DNA from: Albugo candida
Lineage: Eukaryota; Oomycota; Peronosporomycetes; Albuginales
Assembly: GCA_040437565.1 (NCBI GenBank)
Contig: JBDOQK010000002.1
Location: forward strand, 868,001 to 932,000
Length of the DNA stretch: 64,000 nucleotides
Direction: 5' to 3'
Made by a program: the position numbers and the translations under genes. The notes below the pieces were generated by a model that did not search any database, was not told where the DNA came from, and saw nothing but the letters and a program-made list of their open reading frames with translations. Positions 22,832 to 38,500 of the stretch are shown here, one piece after another. The number at the start of each line of letters is the position of its first letter. Within the stretch, counting starts at the first letter, position 1.

Positions 22832-23557
22832 TTTTTGTTATGTGAGCTTCATCGATACATCATGCAGTTTGCCGCGTTTGAGATGTAATTTCGATGCGTG
22901 ACATTGGTTCCCTCTCTCATACTCCTTACTTCAGCTAAGATGAATCGATGTCACTGTTTATGCGACGGTAACTCAGTCTCCCAACATATAAGAAATTGCA
23001 TGGTTTTTCAAGGCACGGCGAATTTCGCATGACATGAATGATATCCCAGATCAGTCTGAAGTGCTCATGACATCGACCTGAATAGGCTCCCTGCTTTGAT
23101 CAGATATGGCCCCTCGCTTTACCAGATATTTATACAAGTGATTGCTCCTCACATATTATGTTGAATGCTACAAACCATGAAGCCTTCCCATAAAGAGCTG
23201 CTATCCATCTCAGATGAACTATTGTTTTCTACTGCTTCCAGATTTTGTTAGTCATAAACACTACTTGCGGCAATTTCAGATGATGTCGACGACTTTACTC
23301 GATATGTAATCGCTTTTACGTTTATTGTTTGCATGTAGTTCAGTTTGCACGACAGTAGTATTTCTGAGATGGACCCACTTGTGTGGGAGCTTGTGTGCTA
23401 GCAGACTGCACAAAAGTGCCACAGATATCATAGCTAGTAGCGGAGAAAATGAAGGATATCTTACATGGTCGTCTAATGAGCCGTAAACCGTCACAAATAC
23501 AACCCGGTATCTTGGAAAGATACGTCGGCACCAAAAAGCGTGTATTATCGTGCCAAA
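22832..23557. promoter_or_regulatory. Divergent intergenic region, GH16 gene and giant gene
   Basis: About 725 bp between two divergently read starts. Short open frames on the minus strand (23276-23618) have no family features and overlap the likely first exon of the giant gene. No clear core promoter motif is seen. Confidence 0.4.
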
Positions 23558-26500
23558 ATGAGATTCTTAAAAGCTCTATTACCGTGTGTTTTTGTGGTTC
23601 ATAATATGCGCGATGCAAAAGAACAGGTATATCATACGTGAATTGGAATCACTTGTTTGTCAAAGTATTTAAAAAACTAGATGCGGTCTTCACAGACTGT
23701 GAATGAAACAGCAATCGAAATACTACTGAACCCATTGGATATTGGGGATGAGGGAGAAACTCTCTATTCGCAGATCGATCATTTCTCTGAGCTAATGGTA
23801 ATATCACAAAGGCTTAACAGCGTGATATTCGCAAGTCGTGTACTGACTCGAATCTTTGCTTTGTATGCCAGATATCAAGCTCATGTGGCTTCATTCATAT
23901 CACTGAAAAGAAGGCGTTGCCTAGTTCAATGATCTTCGAATGCAATTGCTTTATGGGAGGATGTCGACAGATAATTGCACTCACGATAAAAAATGAAACA
24001 AAAGAAATCCTTCGATCAATTTGGTATGATGGAAGGTATTGTAACTCGGATTTAATCACAGTTTCCAAGAAGGAAGGGAGATATATAGCCCCTGAAAAAG
24101 CACCTTTCAGTGATACAATCTGTCGAGATGTTGGTTCAAATCTGAATGAAAATGACACTACACTTCACGTACGAAGGATTGAATTTCCGCACAAACAGAA
24201 TTCCGTAGTAATTTCATTCAAAAGTGAAAAGCTTTCTTTGGTTGCCAATACATGCTCCCCGTTACCAGAAATAACACTAAGTATCTTGGAGTGCCCCACA
24301 TGCTCGTCGGATGCTAATTTTCGAAACGAAATTTCTGTGACTCTCACGTTATCGGTCCTCTCGGGAAACCTTCAGCTCAGTTTCCGAACTGCAACATTGC
24401 ACAGCATCTATGTAAAGCAAGCAAATAAAGCAATTCTGGATGCAGGGTCGAAGGCATTATTCATTTTGGACGACATGACATCCAATACATTCTCATTACG
24501 TGGTCAAATCGATGATATGAACGAATTTCTGCAGGAAAATACAATACAATACTGCCATCGGAGCCAAAAGTTCAAAAATGGTGTAGCTCCACTTGCGGAT
24601 ACAATCATAGTAGCGTGTCAGATCAAGGATTCGCAAGGAGCTGATGAGAAACCCTCTACGGTCAACAGATCCATTTCTGTTCAAATTTTGGATCCGATAA
24701 CTCTTCTTCCAAAAGACTGCGTTTCGAAAAACTGTAAGACGACACTGTTTCAGATCCAGGCACAGCGTGTTGTTCCTTTTCCAATATCGTACGAGTCAGC
24801 AATGATAGCGCCTGACAACAATAAAATTGTTACGCTGGCGATTGCTTTATTTGGGTCGAACAAGACCTGGATAAAAGTAAACTCCACGCTTCCAAATATC
24901 ATTAACGAATCATCAAATCCCCTCTCTACATTCGATGCACAAAGAGGGGTAGCAGTGCGCCATCGATACGTGAACGAGACTAGTTTAGGGAATATGCTAG
25001 ATCCAAAAATGATGGGTAAGGTAACAGAACAGTTTTATGAAAAAATTCTGCTTCGAGGGACGGAAAAAGAGATGGCCGATGCGCTGGAATCGATTGAAAT
25101 TTTTTCCATTCAGATGTGCAAGCCTTCCGTGGAAACACTGGCCATCCGCGAGTTCGTGGAGGGTTCGACCACGAGTCAGGTCCTTTTAGAGGAAAACATA
25201 ATTGTGCTTCCTTGGTTTTATTTTTCAAACGAAGCAGATATGAACCCAAGCGCAATTATCGCATACGCGCTTGACACAAACGTAACGAAGTCGATCAAGG
25301 AGCTTTATGGACCAAGATTCGCCGATGTGATTCATCAAAATGTCCCTGAAAACTGTGATATCGATCTTGAGATTCATATCTCTTGCACTTCTGGATATTT
25401 AATGCACCACTCGGTTCCTACATCTGTCCCGATTGAAGTAGTCACCCTTACGGCCTTCTCATCCTCCAACATCACTGTAGTTGGTAAATATCCTGACGTT
25501 CTGAACGTTCTTTCATCAATTATGTTTGTTGCAAAGAACATTGTAAACGATCCACTCGCGACTCACAGAATCCAATCGTTCAAACTACAGACCCGAAGAA
25601 GAACATTTGATTCAGATACGCACATTTTAAGAGTGAAAAGTAATAATGAAAGCATCTCAGGTCAGTACATTCTTGGCTTGCATGTACCTAACGGTCTTAT
25701 GCGAGAACGGAGCGCGCATAAAAACAACGATGGTGATTGTGTATCAGGTGCAATTTACTTGTCCGATCCGCTCACTACTGTGAGACAGAAAATTCTCAAT
25801 ATGATTTGCGTCTTACGTCCCTCTATCATTACCAATGCCACTTTGCTTGAAAAAGTGGTCGCTGTGCAAGTCTACTCAAATGCTACAACAGACCCAGGTC
25901 ATCTCGACATTTTTGATGGATATCTAAATATTCAGTACCATGAGAAAACCACAAAGGTATCGTTGGCTACCTCCAATGAGGACATGGAACGGGCAATGGA
26001 AGACTTCTTTAATGCAACAGTGAAAATCAGCAAGCAAGGTCAAAGGAATGAGAGCTTTTTCATCTGGGTTATAACATTCTCGACTGGAAGTGATAAAATC
26101 GATGTGAACATGATCACCGCGTCCACCTCCAAAGCAGTTTTTCAGGTGAAGTGCACCACACTCAAGAGTGAAGTTGAACAAACCCAAGCCAACTTGTATT
26201 CCATAACATCCGTGCAGTTCCTTCAAGTGCGGTACTTGCCAGACGATGAAAATGATAACGCAACACTTTTGGCTCTCGAAATCACTTTCGAGAACTCAGA
26301 TGATGTATCCGTGTTTCCAGTTCTCAAGATCGTTTCACATTCGCTAACTCCTAACGCTTCAAGCATCTCAATTGAACATACTATGATTGGGGCAACACGT
26401 AAAATCATGGATCATCATGCAACTCTCCCAACTATTTGCTTAAAAGCGATGGGATACGACGCTTTCACTATGGTGCCACTTGGTGATAAAAGCGATCGTG

Positions 26501-29500
26501 TACGAGAAATCATTCAGAAATATCTGCTTGATTCAATTGGAGATGTCTATGTCGTAGATCTATACTACCGGCATTACTACCCTGATGACATAAGAGAAAT
26601 GCAGGAATGGCAAATACGTCTTGCAGCGCATTCTTCACTCAAGCTGTCGACATGTAATGTAGCATCTGTGGACCATTCAGCATGGTCGATTAACCTATTC
26701 AGTGACGATCAGTCGAGTCTCATCACAAGCAGCAACTCTGCTGACGTGAGATTCAAAGTATTTCCTCGTATCGAATTTGCACAAGAGAATACTTTCATGG
26801 ATTCCATAGCGCGAATATTCATCCTGCAAACTGAACACTCTATGCAATGCTCAATGTACTCTGTAAAATCTGCCGAAGAAATACACCAGGTCCAAATAGG
26901 TGATAGAATACGCATAAAAGATCTTCAAATCAAGCGGACTCAAACAATTTGTACAGATCCCTGTCAGCTCTTCTGGATACATATAAATGCCACTGAAGGA
27001 AAAATTGCCTTCAATGATTCCCGGGATAATCAGCCACAGCATTCATTGAACGTAACGTGGAACTTGGACGTACTGAGCAAGAAACTAGCGGATGGCTTCG
27101 ATTACTATTCAACCGGTCGGGCTGGTTACCATATTGTCGCTGTCACAATAAGCTGTGCGGGGCAGCACACGACACAAATGGACGCTTTGATCACGACTGA
27201 GATCCCCGTGAGAATAATTTCTCCCAAAACAGATGATTCGTTGACCATACATGTCCCTTTCGCAAGCCTCGATTTGAACTTTGATCAAAAAGCTCACATC
27301 TTTGGAATACAACTTCAAAATCCAGATGGATCGTATTTTTCTGTCAACGTCGACATATGGGTGAAAGTTGGTGAATTGAGCTTGAGATCTTTATCGGCTT
27401 ATGCTTCCCTCGAGACAGAATGGTCTCCAATATGGAATTTGCGTGGTAGCATCGCTCAGATCAACAAAATGCTGACCAATATTCAATACCGGACTGTGAT
27501 GTGTAAGGCCCCGATCAACAAGGATCACTTCTATATTGCAGCTGAAATCATGCCTCAAATATCGACTTTTACAGCAACAGCGTCGACTAACCTATCAGTT
27601 ACATTCAATCGAGTCGAAAGGCGCATCTCATTGCACAATGTCTTCATAGAAAATTGCTTAGAGGTCTTCTTGGGTAGATCATGTATCAGAAAAGAGACAG
27701 GTTATATTCTGGGGCAACTAAATCAACCGATCCCACTGACCAACCTTAGCGTCAAAGCGTACTTTAATACAAACATCCAGACAAAGAATGTGAGTGCAGC
27801 AGATCAGCACGTTGAAATCAGGCTTGCAGCTCGAGAAGGAAAAATAGCATGCGATGAGCTTTTTCCGTACAATGATATGAAATCAAATAATGTTCTTATT
27901 GAGAAGCATATTGATGCTCTTAATCAACTCATACAAAATTGTCAGTATCTGCCACCCCATGTACCACTCGGCTTGAATGAAACAGATGAAATAAAAATAC
28001 TAGGGCAGCAAATTACTATGAACGAAAGTGTGAATCAAGTGGAAATGTCGATTTTAGTGCTCCCTGATAGCATGAACGATATTTTGATAGTCGAGTGGCC
28101 ACAAAGTATAAAGGACGGATACTCCCTTGAATGTACTGTCGGCCAAGATGTTTTGATTCCTTCTTTAGTTGTTCGGGTTTATCCTCCATCTGAACGACCA
28201 CAGCGTCTATACACAGTTGAGATCGCAATCGACGAAGGGAATATAACGAGCACGAGCTCGACCAGGATCACACACGAGAATTTACTGATTGTAAGTTCGA
28301 CCATGAATATAGATGGGCCGAGTACACTACGGCTCACTCATAGTTTATCGGACTTGAATCAAATTCTTGGCAAATTATGGTTTTCAGCACCGATTGCTCC
28401 TAAACGATCATATTCACATCTCAAATATAAAGTGTGGCCCATCAATTATCCTCAGAATGCGGTTCATGAGTACCTCCTCGTCAATCTCACGTGGAAAAAC
28501 TTTGAAAGTGTTGTAGATAAGGATGATGTATACTTGACATCAACCGATCAAATATTTCGAGCAAGTCCCGGAGAAAATGTATCAATATGTGGGGGATTTA
28601 ACATTCCCAAAAGTATCAACATTTCCTCGAATAGAGAAGTTTTTGCTCTAACTTTAAAGGCGCATCATGGTTTACTGACCTCATATCGCGAACATGCTGC
28701 AAATCCTTCGGTTAAATTACATGTAACAGCACCACTTCATGAAATTGATGCACATCTGCTCAATTTACATTATAAATCACTTCCAGGTTTCACTGGAATC
28801 GACCAAGTAAGAGCTTCAATCAAAAACTATAACCATGAGGATTTGAACTACAATACAGATCAGTCTGATGAACTTTGGATTGCGATCAAAGTGGCAACGC
28901 CACCTGTAAAAGTTCAAGTTGACTTCATTTCTCCAACTCAAACAGCATTTCCGGAGTGGCTGGAAAGATCATCTACATTGCTCGGACCATCTTTACACTT
29001 ATCCACTATGATTCCTGTCGAGTCATTACGCAAGCACCACATCCTTCATGTATATTTGCAAGCTAATTTTGCAACATTTCAACCAAAGTCCAGCGATCTC
29101 GGTCCAGATTACGATGGTATACATGTCAATACCTCTCGGCTGCCTCTTCTACTCCAACTTACTGGCACTTATTCACGGCTGAAATCAGCACTTCGCGATC
29201 CCCAAGTAATGATGGTACCAAGGACAAATTTCTGGACTCATGAAGAATGGACAACGTTCGAAGTTAAAGCATGCACTCGTTTTGAAGATGATCAGAACGA
29301 ATCAGGCACAAAAGTTTGTAGTGGAATAAAAACCAAGATGAGACTCATCACCAGCGCTCTTGTCAAATTAGTGCGGAAAGATACCAGCAATGCGTTACAT
29401 ATGTTGACTGATGCATCTTCTCCTTTGTCGAAACTCACTTATCTCGATATTGTGCGGAGATTTTCCGAATCAAGTCAAATAATCCTGATACTGGAGGTTA

Positions 29501-32500
29501 TACTATCCTCAGGGAGATTTACATGGACGGAGAAGTTCCAGTGTAGCAATGCATCTGACTTACTGCAAAGAAGCGAGTATGAATTAGGTAGTCTTGACCG
29601 GGATGCAAGAAAAGCTGTCAGGGTTAGGAGCACAATACGATGTCTGAATGAATTTATGGCTGCGACGCATGTAAAATGTGAAAATTATCAGACGGCCGTA
29701 CCTGTATCGATCAATATAAAAGTGAAGCAATTGGCGTGGAGTGCCATCGATGTATCGAGCGAGCATTTCGTGTTACAATTTGATAAAGGAGGCGGGGAAC
29801 ATGGCCTGAAAATCACACCTAAAATAACAGACGAAGCAATCGCGATCACATACGCTGATGTAATATCTCTTCCATCAATTATCAACATTCCCGTTCCAGA
29901 ACTTGAAGAAGATGTAGTAATGAATAACGATGCCCCCGAATCTTTGTTCAGATTAACACTACTATCACCATTACATATGAGGTTTGACGAGAAGAAACTG
30001 GTTCAAGGGCTCTCGCATGAATTTGTGAAGCAAAACTCTACGAACCTCACTTTTATGGGATCTTTGGAACGTTTGCATCAAATACTACATTATCTCTATC
30101 TAATTCCTTCACAATCAGACTTGAAAGGCGCTGTGCAAAGTCCAACACCCATACTGCAAAGCTATGTGAATATTTCTTTGTATAGAATTGAAGATCATTA
30201 CAGCTATGCGAGCTCTGTGCTGTCAAATCAGCATTTTGCAGTTGCATATCAGGTGCTGGAACGTCGGCTTTCTTGGATGCTGAATGATGTGGAACAGCTG
30301 GACCGTCATCAAATGATAAGGAGTAATGGCGGAGTGGTGTCATTCAGCAACATCAAGCTACGTGGTAAGGATAATGCACCAGATTTACAATTAAATCTTA
30401 TCGTCGAATGGCTCAATGATTCACTAAAAGTCAAAAGAGCGCAAGAAACAGCGACCGATAAAGAGCATGAAAGCAGGGAAAACTCGACAGAAAAACTGTT
30501 CTATAAAAGCAATAGACTTGTGCTACGTGCAAACAGAAGGACTTTTGATGATTTATTGCATTCCGTACTTCTGTATTTTGACTGCGAGAATTTCGATCAG
30601 CACGAAATATACGATTTACGGCTCACAGCGAAATTACTGGTCGGGAATTTTAGCGAAAATGATCAAGACCATGCAACACTTGGTCTAAGTGTCCTGCCTG
30701 ACGCATGTTTTCATGGTGAATCCGACCCGATGAAAGCGCAAACGCCTAAGATGCACCTGATGGATATGCAAATAACAATTAAGGAGGATGAGGACTTCAA
30801 TGATTTCGGCCGAGTAATTCGACTTCACTTTGACGACTCAAATCTCCTTTCACAAGATTATATCAGCTCTACCGCTTTCCAACTCTCATTGAGTGTCACA
30901 AGGGGATTACTATCGCTACCGGATACAATCTGCTGCATTGAGCTAAGGACTTCTCATATCTCCAGTGAAATTGTCACAATAGGAGCTTTATCCGGTCTTC
31001 GTCGCGTCCTCCAGAACCTGAGATATAGCCCGCACAAGGATTATAACGGTGAAGACAAGCTTGATCTTTCACTTAGTTTGGGCCAATATGTATCGCGCAT
31101 CCTGCAAACCGAGCAGCTGCTTATCTTGATAGAAGCTGAAAACGATTCCCCGACTATCGATTTTAGACGGACTTTCAACTCAAATGAAGTTAACAAATCA
31201 CATATATTTGGAATCTATATTAATGACCCCGATTTGTTTCACGATAAATCAATTAGGCAGACCTCTATGGCCATAGTATCGCTCGTATTGTCTTCTGGAT
31301 CACTCAGTTTTCAATCTGAGATTTGGATGGAAAATGTCATTCTTATGTCGAAATCGTGCTCGCCTGGCTCCCACGACCGATTTTTGTCGATCACGATCCA
31401 AGGCTCACTATATGCATTAAATCATTTGCTGGAACGAATGTACTATTTTCCTGCTTTGTCTAACCACCAAACATGTGTTGGTGAGAAGACAAAACTCAAC
31501 ATAACAGTCAATGATTTGGGTCATGGCTCGCTACAGCTTAAACCCAAGATCACGACTTCAGTGCAATCCATCAGTCATAACTGCATGCCGATGACACCGA
31601 TGATAGTGGTCGAAAAGAACAATCGACTGATATATGACGATTATAGCGATAAAGTATTGATGGACGGGAATCTCTCAATTGTAGGGACTCTTGACGATCA
31701 AATTCATCCGAGCGGGGAGATAGAGAATAATTCACGCTGTCAGTTGGAGATAAAATGTTTTTATCTAATTGAGGCAGAAGTCCAAGAATTACAAATCAAA
31801 GAAGCACGACATTACTATTCATTCGTTCTCCAGAGTTATATTTTGGATCGCGTTACGTTTCGTAAAACATTCCAGCTTCAAACGAATTTATCACTTCCAG
31901 GAAGGCCGATTTTCATCAAGCAAGTACGAATTTATGTGGATGCAGTTGCCATGCGATCGGACGAAGTACCCGGACAATTTGGAAACGGTCATGGACTTGG
32001 TGAATCTGTCGAATCTGCGATCCAAATGCTTTACGAAGACTGCGGGATGGAATTTGGCTTAATTATCACAAAACACTCCAAATTTCATCCCGAACGACTC
32101 AACAAGTGGACCATAGTTTTGACAGAAACAACAGATCCCATTACATCTATGCCCTTGCCATTTAGCATTCTTCGAGTTGATGAATCCGTTAAGGTAACTC
32201 TTCGCGTTGAACAACATTTGTCGGCGATGACTAGCGAATTCCGGCTCAAGCTCGGCGAGGAAATCACCCATCCTATTCCGACTGATGCAACTTCTCTACA
32301 ATTACAGGAGGCACTAGAGGATATGGAAACGGTTCAAATGGTGCACGTTAGTCCTAGAGCTGGAAATCTGCACTGGGGAATCACATTTTTCAACTACTGG
32401 AACTCTTTTCCAGTACTTGAAGGAATTACGACGGACAAGAACGGACAATCAAACATTTTCCCCGTTCCTACATTCGTAGGAGCAGGAGAGGAGACGTTGC

Positions 32501-35500
32501 TCAACTCTGGAGCAACTATTAAAACCGCACGCATCAAAAAAGGTACAGGCCACGGCACCATTTTTGAAGTCGTGGTAGGTGCACACCCGAGGTCGATAAT
32601 TTACAGGCTGGCGACATTTGCGAATTCAGTTCTTTCCGGATCTTTCCAAATTGGTTTATTTGATTCAAATGGGCAAGAATTAGCTCGAACGTCCGAAATT
32701 TATCATAATGCAGAGGCGAGCATACCGGTGGAAAGCGACCTTAGTAAAAGTGGTGCAATTAAACACAGATCTCTTGAACTAGAGCTGTTGACAGCGATCG
32801 GGAATCTTCCGAGAATCCTTGGCCTTCATAATATTGACATTGAGGCCCGCAAGGTCGTAACAGATCACCACCTTCGTCTTAGTGATTGGACAATTACTTT
32901 CACCAAATGCAGTCATGATTTTCCAGTTTTCAAAGTTGTCAACACAGCCAACCTCAGGGGTGATGATGCTAGAGCGCAATTGCACATACTTCAGGTAACG
33001 GAGAATTTAGGTGGTACATTTTCGGTTACCATTGATACGACATCTCTGAACTCACCACATACATTTAGTTGGAACGTCGAGGCATCGATCCTCGAGGAGG
33101 CCCTGAATTATGAACAGCTGGATGACTCTACAGCGAAAGGTACACCCAAATACCATGTACGTCGGCGCCGACATGGTCAAAATGGATATGCTTATGGTAT
33201 CTTGTTGCTTTCACAAACAATACCACTTCGACTTAATTCAGCATCTCGCATACCGATTGTCGATGGAACAAATCTCACGGGTCTCGGTGCATTTGCTCAA
33301 ATCAATATTATAGATAAAACTTTCCAGAATGACGAGCGTGAACTGAGCAATGAATATGCTTTGTCTTGGACAAAGATGCCTCAGTCGGATGATGAATTTC
33401 CAGAATTTCAACATGGAGCGGTCAATTATCGTATGGATGCAACATCAATGAAATTGAAGGCAAAATCACCTTGGGACTTGATTCAGGCATTACCGAGAGA
33501 TCTTGAGCTACAAATTCCGAAATATGTGAGCGGCGGTCAAGTCCAATTATCATTTACATTGTCAGTGAATTTTCGACATGAGGAGCACGTGTCAACACAG
33601 AAAACATCCATTGTCGACCTTCCAACATCGCTTAAAGCTGATGCTTTTGTTATCCGTAAAGAATTCGCACAAGACGATTCGCTGCATTTCGCGATGTCCG
33701 ATGATAACTTCACGCTTGCTGGGCTGTATGTTGATGCACAATCACGGTGGTTGGAACATGTTTGGGTTAAACTTTGTGTCTCGGCGCAGAAGGATTGTAG
33801 CAAGAATGCACACTGGGTAAATGGCACAACCGAAATGATCAACGTACATCTACGACAAAAGGAATTTCCAACCACCTTTCTGTTCGAGCAACACAACGGT
33901 GGAGCGGTCAATCTGATACTGTACTATGAAAATGACATAATCACAACACTACATGTACAGCTAAAACGAAGATCTCTTGATGTCAATGATATCACAGTGC
34001 CATATCCAACGATACGTATACAAAATGACTCTAAGAATCAAAATCTGTACAAGAACGATTCGTCGAGAATACTGCGAGCAGCTTTTGACGTAGAAACAAC
34101 GTTATTTCAATATCTGTCAATAGATGATGCAGGATGCTCTGTGATTCTAGATCACAAGCGGTATGTGACTTCAGATCCAAGTCCGACTGAAGAGGATGCG
34201 TCTTGTAATCTGAAATTCCGTCTTCGATCAATATATGGAACAATCAAAATAACGGAAAGCATAAGGGATACGTCAAAGTTTGCAAAGATAAGTGAGCAAG
34301 AAGTATTGATATGTGCCTCCAAATCTGTGATTAATTTTATATTGGCCAACCTGTTGACATATCAATGCTGCCGATACTTTGAATACCATCAGTATGATCT
34401 CATCTACGTCACAGTAAGCCGTCAAAATAACACTGTAACAAAACTCGTTCCTTTGCAGGAGAGCAGCAGTGTTCTCGAAGTCGAAATCAGTCCAATTCCT
34501 TTTGTTCCAAAAGTACACCTCACTTCGACAGAATTATCACGGATCTTATACAGAGTGAATAAGACGACTACATACCAGCTTGCTGAGCCTAGTGTTACAT
34601 TTCATTCGGGGAGGAAAACCACTTCAGATTATATTGATTCGATTAAAAATGCTGCCCTGCAGCTATACAAATTTGAGCTGGATCAATCAAGCACAACAGA
34701 GTATCGTGAAGCTCGCATACTTTATGAGTTTTTCTTTCCGAAAATATCATCGGCTACAAGCGATTTCGTCATGCACTTTTCTGAGCTGAACTCTTTGGTA
34801 ATCTTTACAGGATATGATGATCAACATGGCAGTGAGCTCTGGATAACCGATGGGAATCCTAATAACACAAAGCTTTTTATCGATCTACTCCCTGGTTCAC
34901 TAAGCTCCAATCCCACTTATCTGACCGCGATAAATGGAAAAGTATACTTTGCTGCAGAGGGCTTGGATCTATCGTGGACACTGGATCTTGATTCATGCAA
35001 CGGGCTTCGATCTGTACAAGCTTCTGGTGAAGAGATATTGTACATTATTGCAAGAGATCCTGTCTGGAAACCTGAGAAAAGGTATGAGTGCCCTGCTGGG
35101 TACCGGTGGATCACTTCACGTGAACACTTTGAAAAAATTATTCTCACATCTAGAAAAAGATCGCTTGAGGAAAGTTATTCGAGCATCTTCTGGAATTATT
35201 GTGATTGGGATGGGTACAAGTTTGGTGGTGCGTATCGCCGGTATTTTCGTTTTTCTGATTCCTACATTAATGGAGTATATCAGCATGCGGGGCGTACGAT
35301 CACCTCACCACTCGGGCACGATGATTCCTCCTTCGACTTTGCTGGAATAATTTGTGCCAAATTGAGTTCCGGAATCGATAGCACGCTTTCAGCACTAGGT
35401 AGAGAGCTATGGGTGACGGACGGGAGTTTGAGAGGTACAAAACGGGTGCGGGACATACAATCAGGAAGCATTGGATCCAATCCTAAATATTTGAGCTTAT

Positions 35501-38500
35501 TTTCGTCTATAATCGTCTTCCAAGCCACTACCGACGAATTTGGTACCGAGCTATTCAAAACAGACGGGACTGAGGCAGGCACAGTCGTGGTTGCTGATAT
35601 TTGGGTAGGACCAAGAAGCTCTAACCCTTCTTATATGACGGAATGGACAACAGGCGATGGTAGACTATATTTTGCTGCCACAAGCGATTATGGGCGCGAA
35701 TTATGGGTTTCCGGTGTGCGCGCTAACTTCCACAACTATTCTTCGAGTGGCTCAAAAACTTTCGCAGGTGAGACCTCGACTTATATGCTTCGAGACATAT
35801 TTCAAGGAAAGAACTCATCAAATCCAAGATACTTGGTCGCTGCTACTACCAAGGCTGGTATTTCAGGAGTTTTTTTCTCAGCAGACGACGGGGTACATGG
35901 TCGAGAGCTCTGGGTTACAGATGGCACTCTATCTGGTACAAAAATGATTGTAGATTTGGCTAGTAGACGGTCTAAAGGCTCCAATCCAGCATACCTGACA
36001 CTTTTTCGAGGAGAAATATACTTCCAAGCTACTGTAGATGAAGCCATTGGGGTAGAGCTATACAAAACCGATGGAACTTCTTCGAATACTCGGCTCGTTG
36101 TAAATACTGCACCCGGATCCGCAGGAAGTTCCCCACATTGTCTTTCCAATATCCAAGCAACAACACGTTTTGGGGATACAGAAGAACGTCTCTATTTTGT
36201 TGCGAATGATGAAAATAATAATGAAAGGATATGGAGCTATGATGGCACGAACTCTAAACCGTCTGGCCGGACATTGCCCGGCACTTTACAAATTACTGAC
36301 GATCTTGATGGTTTCGGTTGCAAGCTATATGTCTATGGGAATTCCATTCTATCAGCAGTCAAACAAAAGGATATCGGAAATTCTATTGAAATCGACTTTG
36401 ACTTTCCATTTGATTGTACTGTTCGTCTAATCGTCGACAAAGGAAATCTTTTGGTTCCTGCGTACGGTCGACGACAACCGAGTAAATCAGATAAAATGGA
36501 CGTCAAAAATGCACAGGAACTCAGTATTTTTCTCAAATCGATATTGTATGTGCCTCCGCAAGACTGGGCGCAAAGTTATGATGGATCAGCTTTAACTACT
36601 AACTGGGTGATTGAAATCATTCTCAATGGCGTTAATCACACAGTACAGGTCCCGCTGATAATACCACCTACCAAATTTATACCTCGATTGCTAACAACTC
36701 TGACTGGAGAAACGATTCTAACGAAAGAAGACACAATCAGGAAAATTCCTAGTATCTCTGTTCAAATGTGTAATGCAATTCTTGATGATCCCGACATGTA
36801 CGACTGCATTCCATCTGATGCGATAAACGCCTTTAACAACATTTTGCTCGAGCTAAATGCCTCGTTGCAGCATGGCACCTTCCACGTTGGATACTCAGGC
36901 TGTCTCGTGTCTTTCCGGGGTTACCAGCCCGACTATGTTGACATATACACAAGCCTTGATTCTGGTAGACCTTGGAAAACTGTCACGATGGTCGGCTCCT
37001 TGGTTTGCTTAAACCAGATAATGTCCGATCAGATGGATTTTTATGGAGATGGCGATTACACGGGAAAGGATACTCTAAATATAAGTATCCGATCGGCAGC
37101 TCCACGTGTGTCGGATCGTGAGGAACGCGTACTAATTAGAAATATTGAACAATGGACAGACCAAAAGTCTTTCACGATTCTCATCGAGCCGGTCAATGAC
37201 GCACCGTATTTGCTAGCTTCTCAGCATTACGAATGCGACGAAGATGTCCCTTTTCTTTTTCCAGACTTGAAAGTTGTGGATCCGGATGGGCTATGGACAC
37301 CAATTCAACTTGACATCGCAGCAGAGTACGGGAGTTTTGTCATCACCGTACAGCAGCCAAATGTAAAAGTTCTTTCTCAAGCTGAGTGGGCAGACCTCCG
37401 TATGATTGGCCCTGTTGATGATATCAACTTAGCACTGAGTAAAATGGCGTACATCTCGAAACCAAATTGGAATAGTCTTCAGCTAGCGACAAATGAGAAT
37501 TTTTTCAGTCTGGCCACCACCTTTGATGATGTTAGCTTTGAATTACATGATTTCAAGAAGTTTAATCATACAACAATTCGGAACGTGAAGATATTCGTAA
37601 ACCCCGTGCAAGATGCAGTCTATATCTTCGCTCCAGATATTAAGCACAGAGAAACGAGGAGCAGTCATTTTTATGAATTAGATCAAGTAGAGGATTTGAC
37701 CACAGCGATGAGAAATGTTGAGTTCAAGATCGCGGATACCACAAATATGATTACTCTAAAAGTGGAATTGAACGTGGAAAAAGGAGTTTTGTTCATGCCA
37801 GATTTTTCATTGAACGAAGTATCATTCAATGACGGTACGGAAAATAATGAACGCATTATTCACTTTGAAGGTTCGCCGCAGGCTGTGAATACAGCGATTC
37901 AAACACTTGCATACAGACCCGATACGACCCTGCTGGAATATAAAGATGTGCTCATTTTGAAAGTCCAAAGCTACGATAGACTATCGATGCAGTTCTCGCC
38001 AAATTCGTACCTGCAGGTACCTTTAGTGACGAGAAAACAGAACTTTGTTCCACAATGGGAGCTATCAAAACCCGACTTTATACTTGGTAGCTTACTCGTC
38101 TGGCACTTGGGAGAAAGCAAATCAGTTCTCATCCGAAATGCGTCATTTACGGAAAAGAATGATATAGGAGTAGACCGTTCGTCTTCCCGTGAAATGCAGC
38201 TTGCACTGAAAGCTGAGAATGGCTACTTTCATTTGTCTCGATTACATGACGTCGAGCCAAGTACAAAGATTCTGGTTCGTCGACAAAATGAGAACAATGA
38301 ATGGCGATTCTTGATGATAGCAGCTCCTTTGAATGTTTTAAACTATATCTTGGGTGAGATTTTGTTCTACTTGGACCAAAATCGCGATGTGTCACGTTCT
38401 ATGGATGTCATGCTCAGACTGACTATCAACGAAGAGGGTCTGGATGGCTCAAAAGTGAGTAGTACGCAGCTTCACTTCATTCCTAGTAATAGGACGAAGG

